A stretch of 64,000 bases of DNA from Periplaneta americana (Eukaryota; Arthropoda; Insecta; Blattodea; Blattidae), in NCBI RefSeq assembly GCF_040183065.1, contig NC_091120.1:74626708-74690707 (forward strand). The letters run 5' to 3'. Of this stretch, positions 55,437 to 64,000 are shown piece after piece; position 1 is the first letter of the stretch; each line of letters begins with the position of its first letter. The notes under the pieces were generated by a model. That model did no database searches. It was not told the origin of the DNA and worked only from the letters and a program-made list of their open reading frames with translations. The translations under genes were made by a program, and so were the position numbers.

Positions 55437-56056
55437 GAACGAATTAGCTCATACGTATCGCATGGGTCTCGCATTCGGGAGGTCCGTGGTTCAATTCCCG
55501 GACCGACCAACCTAACTGTAGTTTTTCCGTGGTTTTCCACAATTACTTAGGTAAATGTCGGGTTGGAATTTTCTTTACCACGGTCCATTGTCCCTTCCCT
55601 TCCCGTGTTGAAAAAGAATTTAGATTTTTATTTCATATCGGTCATCTTTCTCATCTCATTCAATAGCCATATTCAGGTCAAGACGCATGTCTTCATCCGC
55701 TTATGGGAGAGAGCGTCCTCTCCACAACCATTCTTGAGTTCCCTGCCTTCCGGAATATCTCTCCCAGGATTCATTTCTTAAGAGCACTTCCAAGGGCGCT
55801 TCGACATGTTGGAAGGGCCGTTGGAATGAATCCTGTGCTGCTTGGTCAACTTGGTTGTGTGAACTTAGGGCGGGGGAGGGTAAGAAGCCCTCATTGGGTG
55901 AGCGGTTGAGGGATCACATGCGGCCGATGGGCTGGTACACCTTCATCCTCATTCATTCCATACACTTTAAGGTGCACGATAGGCCTCAGTATGCCCGACG
56001 TGCAAGGGGTCGTCCTAACCCGCCCGTAGCCACCGTGACCTAACCTAACAATGACC
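55437..56056 (+). mobile_element. Long tRNA-headed SINE-like element (620 bp)
   Basis: A 16-bp direct repeat, TACCATGCTGAATACC, flanks it (55421-55436 and 56057-56072). The head has ATTAGCTCATACG and the B box GTGGTTCAATTCCCGG closing a T arm. The body is GC-richer than its surroundings (for example GGGCGGGGGAGGG and GCACGTCGGGC-type pieces near 55870-56000). It ends in CCGTGACCTAACCTAACAAT. It has no poly-A. It is far longer than the other SINEs here. Confidence 0.75.
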
Positions 56057-56111
56057 TACCATGCTGAATACCTGAACAAGTATCACACTGCTTCCAAATA
56101 TTAATAAAAAT

Positions 56112-56797
56112 TTGTTTAGATTAATAAAAATTTGCCTGACCAAAAATATGCATTACCCAATAAATTTAGTTTATACAGATTTTAATGTATTGCCTATTGA
56201 AGAAATTTATAAATATAGTTTACTAACTTACTACCACAGAAATCAAATAAAACATAAATGTAATCGACATGAATATCGTACTCAAAGACAAAAGTCTACT
56301 TTCCCATTAATTGAGCCTAAATATCATACAAGTGCAGCTCTTAAACATGGTGCTAGTTTCGGCCCAAGACTTTATAATAAAATTACAAACCATTTTCCAA
56401 ATTTGAAATATTTTAAAGTTGAAGCTTTTAAAAAGAAATTTGTAAAATTATCAATGATATATAATATTAACAAATGTATTTTTTTACTTTTTATTTCTGT
56501 CGACTATATTCTTGTTTTTATTAAATATCACTGGCTTCTGTCGGATTGTCAATTTATATTAAATGTGTATTTTTCTCTCTTTTTCTCTTTCTTCTTTATT
56601 CTTGCTCTTGTGTTGTATTTATTGGTTTGAATTAAGTTACTTACTGTATTAAGTAAACTGTCCTTCTAAATTTTGTTATATTATTGACTAAGACCTCACC
56701 GTATACGAGCCTGGCTCTTACGGCAGTGGCTAGAAACATTTTTGTTTTATAAATGTAATTTGTACTCGCTAGCTAGTTAAATAAATTTAAAAAAAAG
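56112..56797 (+). mobile_element. Non-LTR retrotransposon 3' end (second LINE family)
   Basis: The frame 56112-56627 begins with NLVYTDFNVLPIEEIYKYSL then RQKSTFPLIEPKYHTSAAL and GASFGPRLYNKITNHF. This layout is typical of the C-terminal region after the reverse transcriptase in CR1/L2/Jockey-like elements (short basic helices, then GPxLxNxI). The 3' UTR ends with TAAATAAATTTAAAAAAAA at about 56797. The copy is 5'-truncated and the exact clade is uncertain. Confidence 0.6.
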
Positions 56798-57242
56798 CCC
56801 AATGTTGCTTTCAGATCCTTACAAGAGTAGGCAGAATCAAGTCAAATTAGAAATTTTCTAAGTAGATGATGATGGTGATAATTGTAATAAGTTATATACA
56901 GTATTTGTAATTCTTGCGTGATATCTGGGCTTTAATTTGCTACCTCATTTTTAGCCTGCAGGAAATCTTGAAAATCTCATTTCAGAATATCACTACTATC
57001 GAAACAATTTTCACACCAATAAGTGAGAACAGAAATCGTTACATCATCTTAGTACTAGTTTCACATTCATCAAATAGAATCATGTAACCTGACAGAAATT
57101 AAAAAAAAAAAACTTAGAAAACGATATTGAAAATATACATACTTTTAAATAAAAAAGTAAAATTGAGGAAAAGTAATATCATAATATGCGGATTGCATAA
57201 TGTATAAAGTACAGTATTCTGAAATATTTCCAGCAGACTTCA

Positions 57243-57614
57243 ATGTTGTCATTTATGACGCAGGTAATTGCAGATATCTTTGAGAAACTGACGTTCATTT
57301 GTGAACATCCTTTGACGTACGTACTGACCTTCGGAGCAGTTTTCCTCGTATTATTTCATCATAATTATTCTCAGTCTCCATTTGTCATTTACAATACAGC
57401 TGCTCGAATATCCTGTATTTGTGTGGTTGTTCCCGTTACAAGCACGAGTATTTTAGGAACATTGTTTCCCCTTCCTTTACATATTATGAATCACAAACAC
57501 AACTTGTTTACAAATAAGATACATCTATATCCAGCACTATTATGTTTATTAATAATTCGCAATCCATCATTATACGGCGAAAGTTGTAAATGGAACGGAA
57601 GCTCAATTTTGTAA
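57243..57614 (+). other. Unidentified open frame of 123 codons, two hydrophobic segments
   Basis: The frame has a hydrophobic segment at about residues 25-42 (YVLTFGAVFLVLFHH) and others at about 56-75. No family is recognised. It might be a chance frame or a fragment of a chemoreceptor-like membrane protein. Codon use gives no clear signal. Confidence 0.15.
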
Positions 57615-57699
57615 CATCTTCAAAAATTCTACTTAAAACAAATCCGAAATTCCTTTTCTTTCTTTTTACAGAAAGAAATGTTCTGTTACATCCACTCAT

Positions 57700-58130
57700 T
57701 CGCTGCCTTGATAGCTCAGTGGGCAGAGCGCTGATTTATACTGTAATGTCTGCGAACCAGAGTTCAAATCTAGTCGAATGCGGATTTGTATTTGTGATGG
57801 ACAAAACCGTGGTTGTTAGGGTTTTGTTCGGATTCTCCCTTTTATCCCTCGTCATTCCAGCAACAATCGCCACAACTTCCCTTTCATTCAGCGTATTCCG
57901 AATCTCACCGGACCGGTGGACAACAATGACGACACGCTGCAGCGAAATAGAAACAAAACTGCTGGAAGTATCGATGGATGTCATGGCGACTGTGTAAGTT
58001 GTTGTCTGTCCTACGCTAGCAAAATTTTGCGAAATTTCCGTACTGCCATCTCGTTCAAAGAAAAGAGAGCATAAACAATTTATTTCTTGAACCGGCAGTA
58101 ATAACTGGTCCGTTGACATGTTCGCTCATA
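57700..58130 (+). repeat. tRNA-headed SINE-like repeat
   Basis: GATAGCTCAGTGGGCAGAGC is a good A box and D arm and CAGAGTTCAAATC a B box. The following body (GGACAAAACCGTGGTTGTTA and on) is open on the minus strand (EIRNTLNEREVVAIVAGMTR), a feature I recall only from repeats. A related GAGATTCGGAACACGCTC-like box lies inverted near 58395-58425. The right end is not fixed. Confidence 0.5.
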
Positions 58131-59085
58131 AGCCATTAACATATTGTTTTTACGTTGTGCTCATTACAAACAATACAGCAGAACTAAAGCAGAACATACC
58201 GCCATGACACAACAGTGCACGATGTCATTCGTCTGCTAATTCCCGCCCTATACAAGAACTAATCAGATTCACTGATGGCGGCTGATGGAGACTGCCACCA
58301 CCTCTGCAAGCTGATGGCACCGGTGCGACACCGATGGAGCATCAGTGTCGCCATCGGTGAAATTCGGAACACCGTGATGCCATCAGATTGCTCACCGCTG
58401 AGATTCGGAACACGCTCATTATCTTCTTCTCCAAAAATTGGCTACCACTTATGTTTGTGTGACGCAGAATCCATTGTCCGGCTGTGGTGGACGTTCCTCG
58501 CTTTTATCCAGAGATTGGTAGACTTCTGATACTTTATCTGTGCGTTGCCCCACCGTTAGTGTACGAGAGAGAGAAAGACGAAATACAGAGAAGAAAGACA
58601 CTGCGCATGCTTAGAAACTGCACTCCACTCTCGCTACCGCATTTCCAGAAAATATCTCTCTGAGTAAGAAACGCTTGTGCCTATCTTGTGTTTTTAAAAA
58701 CGTATATTTTCTGCTTCTGTTATGTCTAATTTGTGTGTATAATATCGATGGTGTTTAGATAAAAAGGCGTAACCCTCTTTAGAAAAAAAAGACATTTTTG
58801 CTGTAATTAGTATAAATTACTTAAATTGTAATTACAAAATGTGAAGATATGTTTTTGACAATTATTACAGACAAAATTTGTGACTCGCGAAATCACGAAA
58901 AACCTAAAAACCAAATAAACATAGTTTAAAACATGGTTCACATAAGAAATGTCATATAATTAGGCCTACACATTTCAACTCGCGAAAAACTCGCAAAAAA
59001 TAGCAAAAATCCTATGATTCGCGAATTTAGCATATTTTCTGACGTTATTCGCGAAAAGACGCAATTTTTCAGCAATTAATAAATA
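58130..59085. other. Intergenic stretch
   Basis: A GC-richer block at 58260-58440 has several short inverted motifs (GATGGAGCATC, CATCGGTG). The AT-rich part at 58890-59060 repeats TCGCGAAA and its variants many times. No gene. Confidence 0.4.
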
Positions 59086-60165
59086 CAGGGACATCATTTT
59101 ATTTTTACTAACATTTTTAATATTGGTTAATTGGTTTGTCTATACCTTTAGAGAACCGGAAACGCCGCTTGTTCCCCCCTCCAAGACTGGAGTTCGATGA
59201 TACTGGCGTAAAACACAAATCACTCTACTAGGTATAGGAAGTTCATCCATTTACGTAAACTAGGAAATATCGCGATTTTGAGTTTGATAATTTTCATTAG
59301 GTTTTTCTTTAATCAAAGTACAGTACTGTATTAAGAATAAGCTCTTAAGTGTTTTTACTCACGAAGTGAGTTATGCATGCGAACGTATTCATTACGCAGT
59401 GTATATTATACTGTCTACAGCACATTAGCGTACAATATAGAGAAAGAAGTTAAATTGAAAAATAATCATAATATGAATATTTAAACACAATTTTGAAAAT
59501 GGTGGCCGTTCATTTCGATACAGGCTTCAGATCTTTTGTGCATATTATCGCACTATAGACTATTGCATCTAATTCCACTTGCCAGTTTCGTCCTTCGTAC
59601 TAGTAACTCATGTTGAAATAATTCTGTACCTACTCTACGTACTGTGAATTCAATCTTCACTTCTGCCCGACCCGAAAATATAAAATTACTCAGACATGCT
59701 ATTTACTGTCCGTCCAAGTGGTTATACCGCAGGATTGTAGAAAGGGAGAAAATCACGTGACAGTTAATTACTTAACGAGGCCCTTTTATTTAAGTTAAAT
59801 TAAACAGCTGTATAATATTACGTAAACTTCCAATTCCTAAGAGAAATTAATGTTTTCAGAAAAGAGCTAAGACAGCCCAGCTATTACAGAGGGGCGAGCA
59901 GAAGCAGGTGGGGGAAATCGGGATGCGACGTAGGCAAACTGACAGTACCTGTGCGAAAATATGATTCAATATAAAGTTTTTTCGTCACTGGAAAACGCGA
60001 ACATATTTCTGGAACATACTATACTGAGTAACTCAGTACTGCTTACTATCTGCGGTCTTGGTTCTGTGTGGAGTTGGAACTTCCTTAGTAGAAGGGGTGG
60101 GAGTGAAGTACATTCAAAAACTCAGGTACAATAAAAATTGAAGTAAAAATAAAATGATGTCCCTG
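59086..60165. mobile_element. Non-coding DNA transposon with TA-flanked TIRs (1080 bp)
   Basis: The ends CAGGGACATCATTTTATTTT then TACT are perfect inverted copies for about 24 bp (59086-59109 and 60142-60165). TA lies outside both (59084-59085 and 60166-60167). No transposase remnant was seen inside. Confidence 0.8.
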
Positions 60166-60252
60166 TACAATATCTAAATTTGGAAATTTTAGAAGTTTTG
60201 TTTGAAAAATGCACAAGGTTTGGAGTGCTGGAGCTAGATGGTGTGAGTTGAA

Positions 60253-60597
60253 ATGGCTCGTAAACTGTTTGATGCAACTGAAAGCAGTTTGAAACCTCTC
60301 TTTGATCAGGTGTCAATCTTAAAGAATCTATCACCTGATGTAGCAGTACATGCATACAGTGAACTGAAGGACATAGTTAAAAATAGTCTTGGACTTTCAG
60401 TGCGAGAAGGTTTGCTGTCGTTACGTGAAGATCACAGTGATTTTGTGGACGGAGCACTCCAAGCTATATGGGTTCAAGTTTCCAATGTTGACTGTGAACT
60501 TTTCTTTTCACAGTTCTCGTGTGAGCTAACAAATAGAAGAAGAAACCTTACAATGACAAACTTAGAACTGTTGTCTGCGTACAACTTAGAATGTTAA
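60253..60597 (+). pseudogene. hAT transposase C-terminal fragment
   Basis: A 114-codon open frame ends with GALQAIWVQVSNVDCELFFS then QFSCELTNRRRNLTMTNLEL. The pattern NxDxExxFS, then L-T-N/D-RRxxLTxxNLE is the hAT dimerisation core. The N-terminal remainder of the transposase is absent; a TA-flanked element lies 88 bp upstream. The frame has no stop, so it may be fairly recent or kept as a domesticated fragment, but only the C-terminus is here. Confidence 0.6.
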
Positions 60598-60599
60598 AT

Positions 60600-61521
60600 A
60601 ATGTTAAGTATCTTAGAATAATTGTTGTCAACGTAAAACTTTGAATATATAATTATAATTGTCAATTATCTTAAGCAACATAATAATTTAATAAAACAGG
60701 GTGAAAATTTCACGTTTACTCAAGAAATTTTCGTTTTCACTCAAGAATTTTTATCCTTTTTAACCAAGAATTTTAGCACCTTTTATTCAAGAATTTTGAC
60801 TGTCTCTAACAATTATATTTACATTCCTTCATATAAGGTACCTAATAGGCTAATAATTTAACATTTAATTTTTGTTGTTTCTGAGAAATGTTTCTTTTGT
60901 GGGATAAGCTCTTACACCTAAACACCATCAATATAATAGTGTATTTGTGTATTACGCTACGTTACTGTAAGTATGCCTTCTTGAACTGATATTTTTGTAG
61001 TGAATTGTAGCGAGGCAACCTCCCACTGCTTTGAGGTTAGATGAGCGCACAGAAGGTCAGAAGTCTAGGTGACACTGGTGGTGGATTCTAGGCAATTCAT
61101 AGATCTCGATAGAAGGTACAGAAGCCCTCCAGGATAGCACCCTTGATGGGGACATAACTCGTGTAGACCTGTAACGCATGGCAACCACAGAAGTGTAGCA
61201 TACTTACGGAAATGAAGGCTAGAGAGAAATGCATATGGATGGATGTTGGCAGTGGTTTGACAGTACAGTTAGCATGCAACTCATTACATCACGAGTGCAT
61301 AAAAAGCCTATTTGTGTTGAAGTGCATAGGGATACTCTATTTCGCACGATAAGCACCTTTACATAGTAACTTATATTCATAGTTGAGAGATCAGAAATGA
61401 AACTTCCTCAAAATCAGAGTGCAATAATCGTAGTATTAAGAGCGGCTTTAAAGTAGATATTATTTTACTACAACTCAAGAAATTATCATTGCATGATGAA
61501 CACAATATTAATGCAGTAAAA
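60600..61521. other. Intergenic stretch
   Basis: Near 60705-60800 TTTTCACTCAAGAATTTT-like boxes repeat four times with variation. No gene. The GC-richer part at 61000-61260 is unidentified. Confidence 0.4.
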
Positions 61522-61705
61522 CCACAGTCTAGTATATACAGTCACGAAGCTTGAGTTGTGAGGGTACTAGGAACAATAGACTGTGCAGGTACTATTCCGC
61601 ATTGTCTGTAATGAGGCGATAGTAGCGATCCTAGTGGTTAGCAACCATCTATGGATGCATATTTACTACGTATGAGCTTCATGACTGTATAATATTAGAC
61701 TGTGG
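61522..61705 (+). mobile_element. hAT-type MITE, long copy
   Basis: Inverted ends (CACAGTCTAGTATATACAGT and the complement at the right) enclose about 180 bp with GAAGCTTGAGTTGT and, near the right end, GGATGCATATTTACTACGTA. It is flanked by GTAAAAC on both sides (7 of the expected 8 bp). It is the fuller version of the copy at 52497-52586. Confidence 0.85.
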
Positions 61706-63319
61706 TAAAACCTTGTTAATGCAGACTAATTGGGCGGATAAGTTGATGGGTTTAATGAAAGTCCGGATTATCTTAAATAACTTGAAAGAAGAGCAGAAAG
61801 TGCACTAACGCTCCGTTTATAGCAACAAAATATGATTATGATGTATTTAGATTGTCGACTTCTAGCCACATTTAAAAACCTTGCATTCTCGTTTTGCTTC
61901 CTACTTTACTTTAAACCTTTGTTTGCGTAATCGATATTTGTTTGCATCGTTTAATTACTTTAATGCAAACTTGATAGTTTTTCTTTATTTTTAATACTAT
62001 AGTTGTAATATTATAATTATTATAATTCCATAGTTTCAATGCATAAAAGTAGGCCTAATTCTTAGAAAAAGGTTCTTTAAAATTTTTCCAAATTCATTTC
62101 ATTTTTCTTGTCCGACTTATCGGGGTCCGGATCAACGAGGTTTTACTGTATATTGCAAATTTGCATTGTTATTGCTATAATTTGTCCATAGAGTGATGAA
62201 TCAAGCCCATCACAGTAGATAAGATAGGTAAGAAGTCACGGTGGAAGGTTAATTAGGATTATAAAAGTAGAAAATCATATATTTCAATTCTTTAAGTTAA
62301 CCCCATGTAGAATTGCTTGTTTCTCATTGGGCGCCTCCTCAAATGGCAGATAGTGCGATTCTCTTCAAAAATGCAAAATACTGGGAAAATGAAATTGATT
62401 TTACCAAAATAGCTGGAAAGGAGGACCTCATCAGACGTAGTGAGGGTAATCCTAAGAAATAAAATATCGGGACTCAAGTCGGGGTTGTGCGGCAGGCCAG
62501 AAACCTCCTACTTAAAGGCAAACAACTTCTAAACTTCAGGAAGGATAACAAGAAAGCGCGTATTGTAGGAGAACAAAGTGGTGAAAAGATAAACTTTACG
62601 TAAGTAGGCCTACTTTTTGAAGTCGAAACAGATCAGTAGACTTAAACCGTGAAGTCTATGATGGCATAATTATAATGATAGGAGGATACTTGTGACAAAG
62701 TGATGGCGCACAATTCAAATACATAAGTTTAAAATGTAAAGAGAAAAAACGTTCCATTTATTTGACTCTCTTCATTCAAGTTTTAGGTTAGTCTAAGATG
62801 ATCACGTGGGGTTGCACTGGAGTAATAGAGGAATGGGTGTCAATGATAGCTGAAATACTGGGAGAAAACCTTACAACATCTATTTTGTTCTCCAGGAATC
62901 AAACAGGACTTGGGGAAAGGGGAGTTTTTGATTAAAAAATTGGGCGAGTTTTTCATTTTAATTAAAAAAAATACGTTAAATAAATAATGCTCCAAACCTA
63001 ATAATGCTATGACTTTACCTGTGTGATGCATCCACCTTCTAAAAGATGGCCCATAAGTCCTGCACATTTAGCTGGATTAAAATACTTGCTCAATGTGATG
63101 ATCACCAGTGTCAAAACACAACTGTAAGCGTTCACACATATCTCGCAGGAAACGGGAAACCAAGTCCGACGAAAATCATGGCACTCCCTCGCTCGCGCAG
63201 ATGCTGTTTGTTCCTGATTTTCGCAATGAACACTTTTGATTTGAGATAGCCTCACTCTGCAAAATCCATTGCATTTAAATTCTGGGATGGCGGTGTCAGT
63301 TCCACTTTTTTTTTTAATT
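61706..63319. other. Intergenic stretch
   Basis: No gene could be supported. Short frames at 62292-62477 and 62840-63255 have no recognisable motif. Confidence 0.4.
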
Positions 63320-63321
63320 TT

Positions 63322-63575
63322 AGTTGGTTATTTAACGACGCTGTATCAACTACTGGGCTATTTAGCGTCGATGAGATTGGTGATAGCGAGACGGTATTTG
63401 GCGAGATGAGGCCGAGGATTTGCCATAGATTACCTGGCATTCACCTTACGTTTGGGGAAAACCTCGGAAAAAACCCAACTAGGCAATCAGCCCAAGCGGG
63501 GATCGAACCCGCGCCCGAGCGCAACTTCAGACCGGCAGGCAAGCGCCTTAACCGACTGAGCCACGTCGGTGGCTA
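63322..63575 (-). mobile_element. tRNA-headed SINE
   Basis: Read on the minus strand: head ACGTGGCTCAGTCGGTTAAG (A box), GGGTTCGATCCCCGC (B box), body with GGTTTTCCCCAAACGTAAGG, and tail GTTGATACAGCGTCGTTAAA then TAACC, ending in a T run on the plus strand. No clear target duplication. Confidence 0.85.
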
Positions 63576-63576
63576 T

Positions 63577-63777
63577 TCCCTTGGAGCAACTCCATTAACG
63601 GAATTTATCGGCACAGTCATTGTAATCTGCCTATGTGTGGGACTTTTGGCCCATCTTGCATTCTACTGCTATACGTACCGGAGAACAAGGAATGAAGAGA
63701 GAGAAATACTTAGCCATTTAGTGGATAACACTAGTGTGTTACAGAAAATAGATGTAAAAGATTTTCTTGATTTGTAG
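63577..63777 (+). other. Candidate C-terminal exon of a membrane protein
   Basis: Directly after the SINE the plus strand is open to a TAG at 63775-63777. It encodes GATPLTEFIGTVIVICLCVG, LLAHLAFYCYTYRRTRNEER and EILSHLVDNTSVLQKIDVKD then FLDL: one strong membrane helix, a basic stop-transfer stretch and an acidic tail. The base composition is higher in GC than the surroundings. No family is recognised. It could be the last exon of a single-pass receptor or a relic. The SINE would lie in the intron just upstream, so the acceptor site is unclear. Confidence 0.25.
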
Positions 63778-64000
63778 TAAGAGATTCACTTTTCCTGGCA
63801 AAGTTATAAAAGTAGTTACAGTCCGCATTTCACGAGAAGATCCGAGCAAGGAATGCAAGTTTTTCCCCCACTCTTATAACCTACCCCCAACATGGAACCA
63901 GCCGGCCAATGACATCACCCCCATCTACCTTCTTCTTCAAGAACGCGCTGAGTCACTGGCTTACTCTCTCCTCTTACCCAGCAGGGATTCTCTCGTGAAA
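63778..64000. other. Window end, nothing recognised
   Basis: A pyrimidine-rich, GC-richer stretch that may be the 3' UTR of the preceding candidate exon. No polyadenylation signal AATAAA is seen before the window ends. Confidence 0.3.

Noticed and set aside
57736..58119. 127-codon minus-strand frame with EIRNTLNEREVVAIVAGMTR
   Set aside because: It overlaps a tRNA-headed repeat and reads like repeat-derived translation, not a host protein.

Overview
The window looks like nuclear DNA of a large, AT-rich, repeat-dominated insect genome, most likely a cockroach (Dictyoptera, for example Periplaneta). The reasons are the dense mix of tRNA-headed SINEs, a 5'-truncated RTE-like LINE family present at least five times, pogo/Tigger, Tc1-like and hAT relics, short runs of the insect telomere motif TTAGG, and an insect-type peptide GPCR. 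There is no sign of bacterial organisation. The species call rests on recalled resemblance, not on a search.

Only one stretch looks like an intact host gene: an intronless class A GPCR of 323 codons on the minus strand (47131-48102), close to the bombesin/CCHamide receptor group but with its key activation motifs changed. Two shorter stretches might be host exons: a GC-rich stretch behind a good splice acceptor at 8218-8427, and a single-membrane-segment C-terminus at 63577-63777. Neither is proven.

Layout. 1-8 kb: a broken transposon ORF split by a SINE, a deleted pogo-like element (2274-3851), a possible 1.1-kb TA-flanked element, two hairpin MITEs and a 103-bp palindrome with a hammerhead-like core. 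8-20 kb: the GC-rich candidate exon, a long AT-rich desert, a Tc1-like pseudogene that runs into a 16-copy 37-bp minisatellite, a hAT relic, a SINE, a foldback element and a mariner-like deletion derivative. 20-33 kb: SINEs, a long foldback element holding a LINE fragment, ATT microsatellites, TTAGG-rich repeats around a second hammerhead-like palindrome, and a non-LTR C-terminal domain. 33-37 kb: an almost complete pogo/Tigger element of 2739 bp with perfect TIRs. 37.6-41.4 kb: a Russian-doll nest in which a foldback element was hit by a hAT element (itself hit by a SINE) and by a LINE. 42-54 kb: further LINE copies, another pogo-like element touching the 3' flank of the GPCR gene, and a 15-copy minisatellite. 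54-64 kb: an inverted-ended retroelement with a 15-bp target duplication, a 620-bp tRNA-headed element, a LINE C-terminus, a hAT relic, a second hAT-type MITE and a terminal SINE.

The genes do not form a pathway. The logic of the window is mobile DNA: short TIRs with TA or 8-bp duplications, transposase relics, retroelements with variable duplications, and the order in which they landed on one another. Coordinates of element ends marked with a target duplication are firm to a base or two; the others are approximate.
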